Origin: Paractinoplanes atraurantiacus
GTDB taxonomy: Bacteria; Actinomycetota; Actinomycetes; Mycobacteriales; Micromonosporaceae
Reading direction: 5' to 3'
NCBI RefSeq assembly: GCF_900215205.1
Contig: NZ_OBDY01000003.1
Location: forward strand, 1-64,000
DNA length: 64,000 nt
The position numbers and the translations under genes were made by a program. Positions 1 to 8,295 of the stretch are shown in pieces (positions within the stretch are counted from its first letter, which is position 1; every line of letters starts with the position of its first letter). Under the pieces are notes generated by a model. The model saw only the letters and a list, made by a program, of their open reading frames with translations. It was not told where the DNA came from and did no database searches.

Positions 1-290
1 AAAGCCGTTGCCCGCTTCAAAATGTCGACGTCCTGCTGCAACCGGCGGTTCTCCGAACGCAGGCGGGCCAGCTCGGCCCGCTCGTCGGAGGTCAGCCCGT
101 CGTCGCGGGTGCCGGCGTCGAGCTCGGCCTGCTTGACCCACTGCCGCACCGCGGTTTCGGTCAGATCAAAATCCTTCGTGACCTGCCCGACCGTGCGGTC
201 CCCGCGCTGACACAACTCGACGATCTCCGCCTTGAACTCGGGCGTGAACGCCCGCCTCGGCCTCGATCGCTTCTTTCCCACGCTCTCCAT
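1..290 (-). CDS. IS3-family transposase OrfA (partial, 3' end outside window)
   Basis: DNA-binding subunit of an IS3-type transposase; OrfA normally joins OrfB by a -1 frameshift to give the active OrfAB enzyme. The translation begins MESVGKKRSRPRRAFTPEFK and runs through a helix-turn-helix (FTPEFKAEIVELC ... TVGQVTKDFDLTETAVRQWVKQAE, residues about 15-55) to a leucine-zipper-like segment (LARLRSENRRLQQDVDILKRA, about 75-96), the standard OrfA architecture. The ATG at 288-290 is the first start in frame and roughly the usual distance from the terminal repeat. About 96 of the usual 100-110 residues are present; the stop and OrfB are beyond position 1. Whether the element is intact cannot be judged here. 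Confidence 0.85.
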   Translation of the reverse strand, partial: MESVGKKRSRPRRAFTPEFKAEIVELCQRGDRTVGQVTKDFDLTETAVRQWVKQAELDAGTRDDGLTSDERAELARLRSENRRLQQDVDILKRATA

Positions 291-360
291 GATGCTGGAC
301 ATCCTCCCGGAGACCCCAGGTCCCCTGATCTCGGATGTCCGTCAAAACGGGGCAGGCCCA
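1..360 (-). mobile_element. IS3-family insertion sequence, left part only (runs off the window)
   Basis: The element is read on the minus strand and is cut by the window start. It contains the OrfA transposase gene (1-290). About 70 bases upstream of OrfA the minus strand reads TGGGCCTGCCCCGTTTTGAC, which looks like a terminal inverted repeat of an IS3-type element; I therefore place the outer end near 359-360. The base sequence beyond it resumes an unrelated open frame that is cut at exactly this point. The opposite terminal repeat and any target-site duplication lie outside the window, so the boundary is inferred. Confidence 0.65.
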
Positions 361-505
361 CTTCGGGTTGGAGCAGGAAGACGACTGCTTCCCGCTCGGC
401 CACGTAACGCACATCCTCCACGTCGACGAGGAACGGCCCGAGGTCCACACGAACGTCGGCCTCCGGATGCCCGAGCAGCATCTGCATCAGTTCGAGCTGG
501 TCCAC
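361..505 (-). pseudogene. small unknown gene truncated by the IS3 element
   Basis: A GTG at 503-505 has a strong ribosome binding site (GAGGGGG at about 510-516) and overlaps the stop of the preceding 51-codon gene, as in a translationally coupled operon. The frame encodes about 48 acidic and hydrophobic residues (start DQLELMQMLLGHPEADVRVD, then a VEDVRYVAEREAVVF segment) before running into the IS terminal repeat near 360. Beyond that point the frame continues only as an antisense-like shadow of the transposase gene. I do not recognise the family. The coupling, the start context and the clean cut at the IS edge are seen; that a longer original gene existed is inferred. Confidence 0.5.
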
Positions 506-642
506 GACGCCCCCTCGGCGCAGGCGGGGCACCGGAGCGTCACTCCGCATTCCCCGCACCACCGATTCTTGGCGCGCAAAGTGATCAACCCAGCCAGGAA
601 TCCAACAATCAGCGAAGGTGCCACCGCCAAAGCCACTCCCAT
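487..642 (-). CDS. small membrane protein with a C-terminal zinc-ribbon-like motif (51 aa)
   Basis: A 51-residue protein starting at ATG 640-642 behind a near-perfect Shine-Dalgarno (GGAGGG, 5-nt spacing). Residues about 2-22 form one hydrophobic helix (VALAVAPSLIVGFLAGLITL). This is followed by RAKNRW and then a CGEC-x5-CPAC arrangement that looks like a four-cysteine zinc ribbon or rubredoxin-type knuckle facing the cytoplasm. The stop overlaps the GTG of the next gene, so the two are coupled. Small helix-plus-CxxC proteins of this type are widespread in actinomycetes without an assigned function. It is divergent from the XRE regulator at 805. A longer start at 693 exists but lacks a binding site. 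Confidence 0.6.
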   Translation of the reverse strand: MGVALAVAPSLIVGFLAGLITLRAKNRWCGECGVTLRCPACAEGASWTSSN

Positions 643-804
643 TTCCGCCCTCCTCAGTTCGTTATTTCGGCCTTCACAGTCTTCCGGTGTCATCGATACC
701 CTCGGAAGCTTCGAAGCCCATTTCCGGCGCGGGCGTGCGGTGAATCTTTTTCATGTGCAGGTCTGTGGAGGCGAGCGGGATTCTTGTGGCGGGGGTGTGG
801 AGCG

Positions 805-1617
805 GTGGACGAACAGGCGACTCCGTCGACGTTCTTGCTAGGAGAACTGCGCCGGTCGCGCGTGTCGGCTGGAATGAGTCAAGAAGATCTCGGCAAGGCG
901 ATCAACTATTCGGGCTCGCAGGTGAGCGCGGTGGAGAACGGTCAGCGACCGCCGACGCGCGAGTATCTGACGGCGGTCGACGGCGCGCTCGGCACTGGCT
1001 GTGTCTTCGAGAGGCTGCTGAACGGCCTCGTCAACTTCGATCATGCGCCGGTGTGGTTTCGGGACTGGTTGATCATTGAGCGGGAGGCCACACTGATCCG
1101 ATGGTTCGAGCCGCTCGTCGTGCCGGGGCTCCTGCAGACCGAAGCGTATGCGCACGCGATCATCGCAGGCGCTGGACTGATGGATCAGGCGGAGATTGAC
1201 CAGCGCGTGTCCACCCGAATGGAGCGGCAAGGACTCTTGGAGCGATGCGACCCGCCGACCTTGATCGCATTGGTCGACGAAGGCGTGCTTCGCCGGTCGG
1301 TCGGCTCGCCTTCGATCATGGCCGACCAATGTGAGCATTTGGTGGATCGTGTGACGAACTCGAATGTGCACGTGCACGTGCACGTCGTGCCGGCCTCCGC
1401 GGGACCTTATGCGGGACTCGCTGGACCTTTCATCCTGGCCAAAGGGCGCGAGTTCGAGACCGCGCATTTGGATACGCCCTGGCAAGCACAGATCCTTCAC
1501 CGCCGAGAGGACGTTGATACGCTGATCAAGCGATGGGAAGCGATCCGAGGCGAGGCGCTGCCAACGAGGCAGTCCCTCGATCTGATCAAGGAAGTGGCGA
1601 AGTCATGGCAGACCTGA
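805..1617 (+). CDS. XRE-family regulator with C-terminal DUF5753 domain
   Basis: Cytoplasmic DNA-binding protein of 270 residues. Residues about 10-65 are a Cro/C1-type helix-turn-helix (LGELRRSRVSAGMSQEDLGK, then NYSGSQVSAVENGQRPP). The rest matches the DUF5753 domain usual in actinomycete regulators of the WhiJ/BldB-associated type (WFRDWLIIEREATLIRWFEP ... VVPGLLQTEAYA ... LIDQRVSTRMERQ-like segments). I chose the GTG at 805 because it puts the start about ten residues before the HTH. The 3' end overlaps the DUF397 gene by 13 nt. In Streptomyces such pairs act in developmental control and antibiotic regulation; that role here is inference. A run of alternating CACGTG occurs inside the gene near 1366-1386 and encodes a VHVHVHVV segment. 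Confidence 0.85.
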   Translation: MDEQATPSTFLLGELRRSRVSAGMSQEDLGKAINYSGSQVSAVENGQRPPTREYLTAVDGALGTGCVFERLLNGLVNFDHAPVWFRDWLIIEREATLIRWFEPLVVPGLLQTEAYAHAIIAGAGLMDQAEIDQRVSTRMERQGLLERCDPPTLIALVDEGVLRRSVGSPSIMADQCEHLVDRVTNSNVHVHVHVVPASAGPYAGLAGPFILAKGREFETAHLDTPWQAQILHRREDVDTLIKRWEAIRGEALPTRQSLDLIKEVAKSWQT

Positions 1618-1814
1618 ACGGTGCCCGCTGGCGCAAGTCGACCCGTAGCGACAACGGCGGCGCCTCCTGCGTCGAGGTGGCCAAGAATCTTCCCGATGTG
1701 GTGGGGGTCCGGGACAGCAAAGATCGCTGTGGGCCTGTGCTGACCTTTGGGCCGGAGGCCTGGGGTGCGTTTCTTGCCGGGATCAAGGCCGGGGAGTTCG
1801 ACCTGCCGGAGTGA
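1605..1814 (+). CDS. DUF397-domain protein, partner of the XRE regulator
   Basis: A 69-residue protein with the DUF397 signature: an ARWRKSTRSDNGGASCVEVA opening, then DVVGVRDSKDRCGPVLTFGPEAWGAFL near the C-terminus. Family members are small cytoplasmic proteins found one-to-one with XRE/DUF5753 regulators and are thought to modulate or antagonise them. The ATG at 1605 lies within the last codons of the XRE gene, so translation is probably coupled. There is no terminator-like hairpin between this gene and the next one at 1861. Confidence 0.88.
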   Translation: MADLNGARWRKSTRSDNGGASCVEVAKNLPDVVGVRDSKDRCGPVLTFGPEAWGAFLAGIKAGEFDLPE

Positions 1815-1860
1815 GCCACCCCGGGTGCGGTGACTTCCCGGCGGATGTTGTGCTGGGTGG

Positions 1861-2598
1861 GTGAGTAACGCGCGTACTAGGGAAGACGTTGTTCGGCTGG
1901 CGGCGGGGGCCGCGTCTCTCGGTGTGCTCGACGAGGAGGTCTCGGACTGTTTTGCCTGTCCGCGGCTGGTGGCCTGGCGTGAGGAAGTGGCCGCCACCAA
2001 GCGGGCGTCCTTTCGAAATTGGGACTACTGGGGGCGGCCTGTCCCGGGGTGGGGCAACGCCGATGCCGAGATCGCCATTCTGGGGCTCGCGCCGGCGGCG
2101 CATGGTGGGAACCGGACGGGGCGGATCTTCACGGGGGATCGGTCCGGTGATGTTCTCTTCGCGGCTCTGCATCGGGCGGGGCTGGCCAACCAGCCGACCA
2201 GTGTCTCCATCGACGATGGGCTGGCCTTACGGCATTTGCGGATCTTCTCCGCGGTGCGTTGTGCACCTCCGGACAACAAACCGCTTCCCGACGAAAGGGA
2301 CACCTGTGCGCCGTGGCTGCATCGGGAGCTGAACCTGATCCGGCCCACCCTGCGGGTGGTCGTCGCCCTGGGTGCTTTCGCCTGGCAGGCCTGGTGGCCT
2401 GCGATGCGGGCGGTCTACGGTGTGCCGGCTCCGGTGCCGCGCCCGAAGTTCGGGCATGGGGCTCATGTCAGCCTGCCGGGAGTGCCCGAATTGCTGGGGT
2501 GCTTCCACGTGTCTCAGCAGAACACGTTCACCGGTAAGCTCACCCCGGCCATGCTGGACGACGTCTTCGCGCGTGCCAAAGAGCTGGCCGGTTTGTGA
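1861..2598 (+). CDS. uracil-DNA glycosylase, family 5 (UdgB-type)
   Basis: Base-excision repair enzyme that removes uracil (and in this family also hypoxanthine or damaged bases) from DNA. The protein has the FeS-cluster-type cysteines (CFACPRLVAWREE near residue 25; further cysteines downstream), motif A (ILGLAPAAHGGNRTGRIFTGDRSG), and motif B near the C-terminus (FHVSQQNTFTGKLT) with the active-site His. Length, 245 residues, is normal. The GTG at 1861 has a weak binding site; a GTG near 1922 is an alternative. Codon 123 (2227-2229) is TTA, one of only two in-frame TTA codons I found in intact genes of the window, so expression may depend on the tRNA-Leu(UAA) encoded at 8339-8422. Confidence 0.88.
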   Translation: MSNARTREDVVRLAAGAASLGVLDEEVSDCFACPRLVAWREEVAATKRASFRNWDYWGRPVPGWGNADAEIAILGLAPAAHGGNRTGRIFTGDRSGDVLFAALHRAGLANQPTSVSIDDGLALRHLRIFSAVRCAPPDNKPLPDERDTCAPWLHRELNLIRPTLRVVVALGAFAWQAWWPAMRAVYGVPAPVPRPKFGHGAHVSLPGVPELLGCFHVSQQNTFTGKLTPAMLDDVFARAKELAGL

Positions 2599-2608
2599 TG
2601 GAGACAAC

Positions 2609-3310
2609 GTGGACCTCGCTGCGGTGCGTCGCTGGTGGCCTCTGGCCGCCGTCCTCGTGCTGCTCTTCGTGACCTCGCTCGCCGCCACCCGCAGTGAGGC
2701 CCAGCTCGACGAGATCGTCCGCGACGAGCCGATCGGTGACCAGCCGATCCTTCCCACGACTGTGCCGTCGGCGCAGGTGACCACGCCGCCCGAGCCGGAG
2801 CCGGCGCGCGGGCTGCCCGACTGGGTCGGCACCGTCGCCCTCGTCGTGTTCGGGGTCATCGCGGCCGTCCTGGTCGGACTGGTGATCTACGCCCTGCTTC
2901 GCGATCGGCGGGCGAAAAAAGGGAAAAATCCGAAGAAGCGCACACGGAAGAGCGACCAGCCGCGTACGGCCGAGGAACTCGTGGCCGCCCTCGACGCCGG
3001 CCTGGAGGAGCTGTCCGACACCGATCGCGACCCGCGCCGGGCGGTGATCGCCTGCTGGGTGCGCCTGGAACAGGCCGCCGCGGCCGCCGGCACCCCGCGG
3101 CACCCGGGCGACAGCCCCACCGATCTGGTCGGCCGCCTCCTCAATGAGCAGCAGGTCGACGCCGCCGTCCTCGCCGCCCTGCTCGAGGTCTACCGCCAGG
3201 CCCGCTACGCCACGCACACCGTCGACGACCAGATGCGCCACCAGGCCCGCGAGGCCCTGCAACGCCTCCGCGCCGACCTGGGCGCCCCGTCCGAGGTGGC
3301 GGCCCGATGA
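2609..3310 (+). CDS. DUF4129-domain membrane protein
   Basis: First gene of a five-gene operon. The 233-residue protein has an N-terminal hydrophobic segment (about 8-25, WWPLAAVLVLLFVTSLAATR), a proline-rich extracellular linker, a second membrane helix (about 75-97, WVGTVALVVFGVIAAVLVGL), a basic stretch (RDRRAKKGKNPKKRTRK), and a cytoplasmic helical domain with the DUF4129 pattern (AVIACWVRLEQAAAAAGTPR, then DLVGRLL ... LLEVYRQARYATH). DUF4129 proteins are typically encoded with MoxR ATPases and DUF58 proteins and often carry or accompany transglutaminase modules. The GTG at 2609 has GGAG five bases upstream. The stop overlaps the next start (ATGA). Confidence 0.82.
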   Translation: MDLAAVRRWWPLAAVLVLLFVTSLAATRSEAQLDEIVRDEPIGDQPILPTTVPSAQVTTPPEPEPARGLPDWVGTVALVVFGVIAAVLVGLVIYALLRDRRAKKGKNPKKRTRKSDQPRTAEELVAALDAGLEELSDTDRDPRRAVIACWVRLEQAAAAAGTPRHPGDSPTDLVGRLLNEQQVDAAVLAALLEVYRQARYATHTVDDQMRHQAREALQRLRADLGAPSEVAAR

Positions 3311-3894
3311 CGCCCGACGGCAGCCTGGACGATCTCTTCGGCTATCGCGAGGAGCCGGTCGCGCCGGCCGAGGAGCAGACGCCGGTCGAGAAGCGGCGGT
3401 CGCTGCTCTCCTGGATTCTGATCAATCTGCTCGTCGTCGCCCTGCTCACCGTCGTCATCGTGGCCGCGCTGCGGTCGTCCGACATCGACATCTCCGTGAT
3501 CTTCGTGGTGACCGCCCTGATCGCTCTCCGCCTCGTCGTTCTGGCCGTCCAGTGGGTCAAGGCCCCGGTCCTTCCGAAGCGCTCGCGAAACGGCCGCGGG
3601 GCGAGTGACCGCGGAGGACCGGACGCTCTGCGGGCCGCCGTCCGGCGCTGGGAGCAAACCCTGGAAAGGGCGCACGACGACCCCGATCTCTACTCGCGTA
3701 ACGTTCTGCCGGTGCTGGCCGAGCTCACCGACGAGAGGCTGCGGCTGCGACACGGGATCACCCGTCAATCGGACCCGCGGCGCGCCCGTGAGCTGCTCGG
3801 CGATCCGCTCTGGGCGGCGCTGCACGACCGCGGCCGGCGCGCGCCCAAGACGCGCGACCTTGAGAGCTACGTCGATGCGCTGGAGAAACTGTGA
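3307..3894 (+). CDS. membrane protein of the DUF4129-MoxR-DUF58 operon
   Basis: A 195-residue protein between the DUF4129 and MoxR genes, overlapping both by 4 nt. The N-terminal third is acidic and cytoplasmic, followed by two membrane helices (about 35-57, SWILINLLVVALLTVVIVAAL; about 62-83, ISVIFVVTALIALRLVVLAV). The C-terminal part is a soluble helical domain ending RRAPKTRDLESYVDALEKL. Proteins in this position in other actinomycetes are annotated only as hypothetical. Its conserved place suggests it is part of the same membrane assembly as the MoxR ATPase; no enzymatic motif is visible. Confidence 0.75.
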   Translation: MTPDGSLDDLFGYREEPVAPAEEQTPVEKRRSLLSWILINLLVVALLTVVIVAALRSSDIDISVIFVVTALIALRLVVLAVQWVKAPVLPKRSRNGRGASDRGGPDALRAAVRRWEQTLERAHDDPDLYSRNVLPVLAELTDERLRLRHGITRQSDPRRARELLGDPLWAALHDRGRRAPKTRDLESYVDALEKL

Positions 3895-4907
3895 CGAAGG
3901 GTGCCCCGGTGACCGAGACAGGCGTGCAGGCTCTTCCCCCGTACGAGGTGGGCAGACTGGCCAATGCCGTCCTCGACTCGGTCGGCAGCGTCGTGGTCGG
4001 CAAGCGTGACTCGCTCGAGCTCGTTCTGGCCGGCATCCTGGCCGGCGGCCACGTCCTGCTGGAGGATCTGCCCGGCCTCGGCAAGACGCTGACCGCCCGC
4101 TGTTTCGCCCAGTCGCTGGGCCTCGACTTCCGCCGGCTCCAGTTCACCCCCGACCTGCTGCCGGCCGACGTCACCGGTTCTTTCCTCTACGACCAGCGCA
4201 AGGGCGACTTCGCCTTCCGGGCCGGCCCCGTCTTCACCAACATGCTGCTGGCCGACGAGATCAACCGGACGCCGCCGAAGACACAGGCCGCCCTGCTCGA
4301 GGCCATGCAGGAGAAGCAGGTCTCCGTCGAGGGCGTCACCTATCGGCTCGACCCTCCTTTCCACGTGCTCGCCACCGCCAACCCGATCGAGTACGAGGGC
4401 ACGTACCCGCTGCCCGAGGCGCAGCTCGACCGCTTCCTGCTGCGGGTCTCCTTCGGCTATCCGACCGCCGAGGAGGAGTGGGATGTTCTCCAGCGGCGCA
4501 TGTCCCGCCGCCAGGAGGAGGCTTTCCTGGCCCCGGTCGTCGACTCCGCCACCCTCCAGTCGATGCAGGCCGCCCTCGAGTCGATCACTGTCGAGGACTC
4601 GATCGGCCGGTACATCGTCTCGCTGACCGCCGCCACCCGTGAGCACGCCTCCGTGCTGGTCGGCTCGTCGCCGCGTGGCTCGCTCGCCCTGCTCCTGCTG
4701 GCCCGGGCCCGGGCCGCCATGGCCGGCCGTGACTTCGTCGTTCCCGAGGACGTCAAGGACGTCGCCGTCCCGGCTCTCGCCCACCGCATCACGCTGCGGC
4801 CGGAGATGTGGCTGCGCCGCGTCGACCCGTCCTTCGTGGTCGACGAGGTCCTTCAGGCCACGCCCGCGCCGGCCAGTGGCGCGCTGCCCACATACACCGC
4901 CGGCTGA
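3891..4907 (+). CDS. MoxR-family AAA+ ATPase
   Basis: Chaperone-like ATPase of 338 residues. Walker A is GLGKT within LLEDLPGLGKTLTARCFAQ (about 55-73), Walker B is LLADEINR, sensor 1 is VLATANPIEYEGTYPLPEAQ, and the C-terminal AAA lid carries the VVPEDVKDVAVPALAHR segment typical of MoxR. Members remodel or insert cofactors into partner proteins with VWA-like folds; the DUF58 protein encoded next is the usual partner. The GTG start overlaps the TGA of the previous gene (GTGA), and the stop overlaps the next ATG (TGATG), so the operon is tightly coupled. Confidence 0.93.
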   Translation: MTKGAPVTETGVQALPPYEVGRLANAVLDSVGSVVVGKRDSLELVLAGILAGGHVLLEDLPGLGKTLTARCFAQSLGLDFRRLQFTPDLLPADVTGSFLYDQRKGDFAFRAGPVFTNMLLADEINRTPPKTQAALLEAMQEKQVSVEGVTYRLDPPFHVLATANPIEYEGTYPLPEAQLDRFLLRVSFGYPTAEEEWDVLQRRMSRRQEEAFLAPVVDSATLQSMQAALESITVEDSIGRYIVSLTAATREHASVLVGSSPRGSLALLLLARARAAMAGRDFVVPEDVKDVAVPALAHRITLRPEMWLRRVDPSFVVDEVLQATPAPASGALPTYTAG

Positions 4908-6250
4908 TGGGCCCGCGGCTGCGCAGCGCCGTTCCGCCGCCGTCGCCGGCCGACGCGACGGCCGGCCCGGCCTGGGTGCCGACCCGGGCGCTGGGCCGGG
5001 CCGTCCTGCTGACCGGCCTGCTGCTGGTGCTCGGGGTCGCGCTGGGCCGCGTCGACCTGGTGCTGCTGGCCGCCCCGTTCGCGATCGGCGTCGCCGTCGG
5101 CCTGCGGCGCATGCCCAAATCGTTCCCCGAGCTGACCGTGCAGGCCGACCAGGAATACCTGGTCGAGGGCGGCCAGGTCGAGGCGTCCGTGACCGTCAGC
5201 AACCCCGACGAGATCTCGTACGACCTGGTCGTGGTCCGGGTCCGCACCTCGCGCTGGCTGAATCTGGAGCAGTCCGACCGCCCCTTCGCGATCACCGTGG
5301 GCGCCGACGGCTGGGCCGCCGTCGAGCTCAGCGGCGAGGCCCGGCGCTGGGGCCGGCAGGACGTCGGCCCGGCCGCGGCCCGGGTCGCCACCTGCGGCGG
5401 CCTGCTCGCCTGCCGTCCGGTGATCACCAACGGCAGCGACGTGCGGGTCTATCCGGTCACCGAGCCGTTCAACGCCATCGAGGCCATGCCGGCCGCCGCC
5501 GGCCTGGTCGGCGCCCACCGTTCGCGGCGGCCCGGCGAGGGTGGCGAGCTGGCCGGGGTGCGCCCGTTCGCGCCGGGGGACCGGTTGCGCCGCATCGACT
5601 GGCGCGTCTCCCTGCGTACGCGGGACCTGCATGTCGCCTCGACCCTCTCCGACCGTGACGCCGAAGTCGTTCTTCTGCTCGACGTGCTGGGTGAGGTGGG
5701 CCTCTCCGGTGGCGTCGGCGGCAGCGCCTCGGTGCTGGACACGACCGTCCGCGCGTCGGCCGCGATCGCCGAGCACTACCTGCAACGTGGCGACCGGGTC
5801 TCGCTGCTGGAGTACGGCGCCGCCGCCCGCCGGCTGCGCCCGGCCACCGGCCGCCGCCAATATCTGACCGTGCTGGAGTGGCTGCTCGACGTGCGTCCCG
5901 ATCCGATGGAGGCGCACGAGCACGACTTCGGCGCCCACCACGTCTCCTCGGACGCGCTCGTCATGGTGCTGACCCCGCTGATCGACCCGCGGGCGGCCGA
6001 CATGCTGGCCTCGCTCACCCGGTCCGGCCGCTATGTCGTCGCCGTCGACACTCTGCCCGCGGGCGCCGCCCCCGAGGTCCGCGATCAGTGGACCCCGCTG
6101 GCCACCCGGTTGTGGCGCATCGAGCGGGAGAACGTGCTCGGCCGCCTGCGGGAGCACGGCGTTCCGGTCGTCTCCTGGGCCGGCGCCGGCAGCCTCGACC
6201 TGGTCCTGCGGGACGTCTCCCGCCTCGCCTCGGCGCCCCGGGGGCACTGA
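4907..6250 (+). CDS. DUF58 domain protein (VWA-like, MoxR partner)
   Basis: A 447-residue protein with two closely spaced N-terminal membrane helices (about 28-65: AVLLTGLLLVLGVALGRVDL, then VLLAAPFAIGVAVGL), an immunoglobulin-like extracellular region, and the DUF58 core GVRPFAPGDRLRRIDWRVSL (about 215-235). This core is followed by a degenerate von Willebrand A fold (AEVVLLLDVLGEVG ... DRVSLLEYGAAAR). DUF58 proteins occur almost always beside MoxR ATPases, as here. The ATG at 4907 lies in the stop of moxR. The biochemical role is not established for the family. Confidence 0.88.
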   Translation: MGPRLRSAVPPPSPADATAGPAWVPTRALGRAVLLTGLLLVLGVALGRVDLVLLAAPFAIGVAVGLRRMPKSFPELTVQADQEYLVEGGQVEASVTVSNPDEISYDLVVVRVRTSRWLNLEQSDRPFAITVGADGWAAVELSGEARRWGRQDVGPAAARVATCGGLLACRPVITNGSDVRVYPVTEPFNAIEAMPAAAGLVGAHRSRRPGEGGELAGVRPFAPGDRLRRIDWRVSLRTRDLHVASTLSDRDAEVVLLLDVLGEVGLSGGVGGSASVLDTTVRASAAIAEHYLQRGDRVSLLEYGAAARRLRPATGRRQYLTVLEWLLDVRPDPMEAHEHDFGAHHVSSDALVMVLTPLIDPRAADMLASLTRSGRYVVAVDTLPAGAAPEVRDQWTPLATRLWRIERENVLGRLREHGVPVVSWAGAGSLDLVLRDVSRLASAPRGH

Positions 6251-6251
6251 C

Positions 6252-6815
6252 ATGTTCAGCCTGTTCGCCCGCAAGCTGGCCGGCGCCAAGACCGTGCTGA
6301 CCCGGGCCACCGTCCTGCCGTTCCTGGTGCGCTGCGGCATCGCCCTCTGCGGCCTGGTCGCCATGGCCGTCGCGTGGCCGCAGGCGCTGCTCGGCTCGCA
6401 GTTCTTCCTGCCGCTGGCCCTGGTCGCCCTCTACCCGGCGGTGGCGCCGCGCGGCCGGGGCGCCACCTTCGCCGCGCTGGCCGTGGTGGCCGGCTGGCTG
6501 GTCGACACCGTCATGGAGGACGCGGCGGTCTCGCTGGGCCGGGTGCTGACCATCGCCACGGCCCTCTATCTTGGACATTCACTGACCGCATTGGCGGCCG
6601 TTCTTCCGTACGACGCCGTCGTCAATGCCGACGTGGTCGGTGTCTGGTTGGCCCGCGCCCTTGCTGTGGTGCTTATCTCTGCCGTACTGACGGTAGCCAT
6701 TCTGGGACTCACCGCTGATTTGGCGGGAAGCGCGTTTTTGGTCGCTACTCTTGTCGGATTGGCTGGTGCAGCGTGCGCCACGCTCCTCATAGCACGCCTC
6801 GTTCGCCGGGCGTAA
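6252..6815 (+). CDS. small polytopic membrane protein, end of the MoxR operon
   Basis: A 187-residue hydrophobic protein with about five predicted membrane segments: around 24-45 (LPFLVRCGIALCGLVAMAVA), 50-66, 72-90, 98-118 and two at the C-terminus (AVVLISAVLTVAILGLTADL; FLVATLVGLAGAACATLLIA). The ATG follows the DUF58 stop by one base, so it is the last operon gene. I do not recognise a catalytic motif. It is followed by about 98 bases without a gene before ndh. Codon use becomes less GC-biased after about 6570 (ATT, TTG, TTT codons). Confidence 0.7.
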   Translation: MFSLFARKLAGAKTVLTRATVLPFLVRCGIALCGLVAMAVAWPQALLGSQFFLPLALVALYPAVAPRGRGATFAALAVVAGWLVDTVMEDAAVSLGRVLTIATALYLGHSLTALAAVLPYDAVVNADVVGVWLARALAVVLISAVLTVAILGLTADLAGSAFLVATLVGLAGAACATLLIARLVRRA

Positions 6816-6913
6816 ATGTCCTCGAAATATGTGCGTCACAGCACTTGACAGATGGACTTGGGATAGATCACACCGAGAGGCGTCGCAGGCCGCGAAGAGC
6901 GACAATGTAAGGC

Positions 6914-8284
6914 GTGAATCCGCAGCGCATTGTCGTCGTAGGGGCAGGTCACGTCGGGCTCTATGCCGCCCTGCGTCTGTCGAAGAAGCTCAGTCGCCGC
7001 AAGGCTGAGATCGTCGTCATCGACCCCCAGCCCCACATGACGTATCAGCCGTTCCTGCCCGAGGCAGCGGCCGGCAACATCGAGCCGCGGCACAGTGTTG
7101 TGCCGCTCCGCCGCGAGCTCAAGAAGTGCCGCGTCATCGTCGGCGAGGTCACCAAGGTCGAGCACGCGCGCAAGACGGTCACCGTCCAGCCCATCGAGGG
7201 CCCCGCCACCGAGATGGAGTACGACCACATCATCGTGGCGCCCGGCTCGGTCTCGCGGACGCTTCCGATCCCCGGCCTCAGCGAGCGCGGTATCGGCTTC
7301 AAGACCATCGGTGAAGCCATCTACCTGCGCAACCACGTCATGGACCAGCTCGATGTCGCGGCCGTGACGCCCGACCCCGAGATCCGCAAGGCGGCTCTGA
7401 GCTTCGTCTTCGTCGGTGGCGGCTTCGCCGGCGTCGAGGCGATGGCCGAGATGGAGGACGTCGTCCGCGACGCCCTCAAGTACTACCCCGAGCTCGACCA
7501 GAAAGAGGTCAAGTTCGTCCTGGTCGAGGCCAGCAACCGGATCCTGCCCGAGGTCGGCGCCAAGATGGGCGCGTACGCGGCCCGTCAGCTGGCCAAGCGC
7601 GACATCTCGATCCGCCTCGAGACGTTCCTCAAGTCCTGCGTCGACGGCAACATCGAGCTGTCCGACGGCGACAAGTTCCGCGCCGAGACCGTGGTCTGGA
7701 CCGCGGGCGTGAAGCCGTCGCCGATGCTCGACGTCACCGACCTGCCCCGCGGCCCCAAGGGTCACGTCAACTGCCTGCCCACCCTCCAGGTGGCCGACGA
7801 CGAGGGCAACGTCCTCGACGGCGCCTGGTCGGCCGGCGACTGCGCGCAGGTGCCCGACCTGACCAACCCCGGTGGCTGGTGCTCGCCGAGCGCCCAGCAT
7901 GCCGTTCGCCAGGCCAAGGTGCTCGCCGACAACATCAAGTCTGTGGTGCTCGGCGGCCTGCCGAAGGAGTACCGCCACAAGTACGTCGGGTCCGTCGCCG
8001 GCCTCGGCCTCTACAAGGGCGTGGCGCACGTCTACGGCATCAAGGTGCGCGGCCTTCCCGCCTGGTTCATGCACCGCTCGTACCACATGAGCCGGATCCC
8101 CTCGTTCAACCGCAAGGTCCGGGTCGTCGCCGACTGGACGCTGGCCTTCGTGCTCCGCCGCGAGACCATCGCCCTGGGCCAGCTGCACCACCCGCGCGAG
8201 GAGTTCCTCGAGGTGACCCCGCCGCTGCGTAAGCCGGAGGACAAGCCCGAGGACCGCACGACAGTGGGCGCCGGCACCCGCTGA
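6914..8284 (+). CDS. ndh: type II NADH:quinone oxidoreductase (NDH-2)
   Basis: Single-subunit, non-proton-pumping NADH dehydrogenase that passes electrons from NADH through FAD to menaquinone at the inner face of the membrane. The 456-residue protein has the FAD-binding GxGxxG at the start (RIVVVGAGHVGLYAALRLSK), the NAD-binding GxGxxG in the middle (FVFVGGGFAGVEAMAEME, about 168-185), and the second FAD motif (DGAWSAGDCAQVPD, about 295-310). A C-terminal hydrophobic/amphipathic region (ADWTLAFVLRRETIAL) is the usual membrane-binding part. GTG start; no strong binding site. A TTGACA at 6845-6850 has no convincing -10 at the right distance. Confidence 0.9.
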   Translation: MNPQRIVVVGAGHVGLYAALRLSKKLSRRKAEIVVIDPQPHMTYQPFLPEAAAGNIEPRHSVVPLRRELKKCRVIVGEVTKVEHARKTVTVQPIEGPATEMEYDHIIVAPGSVSRTLPIPGLSERGIGFKTIGEAIYLRNHVMDQLDVAAVTPDPEIRKAALSFVFVGGGFAGVEAMAEMEDVVRDALKYYPELDQKEVKFVLVEASNRILPEVGAKMGAYAARQLAKRDISIRLETFLKSCVDGNIELSDGDKFRAETVVWTAGVKPSPMLDVTDLPRGPKGHVNCLPTLQVADDEGNVLDGAWSAGDCAQVPDLTNPGGWCSPSAQHAVRQAKVLADNIKSVVLGGLPKEYRHKYVGSVAGLGLYKGVAHVYGIKVRGLPAWFMHRSYHMSRIPSFNRKVRVVADWTLAFVLRRETIALGQLHHPREEFLEVTPPLRKPEDKPEDRTTVGAGTR

Positions 8285-8295
8285 GGTAATCTCCG

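Noticed and set aside
232-804. In-frame extension upstream of the XRE regulator
   Set aside because: It overlaps the IS3 element and the minus-strand zinc-ribbon gene and is Arg/Pro-rich. A start at 805 gives the normal HTH position.
6845-6913. Sigma-70 promoter with TTGACA before ndh
   Set aside because: No acceptable -10 hexamer at 16-18 bases; TAGATC is only 13 bases away.
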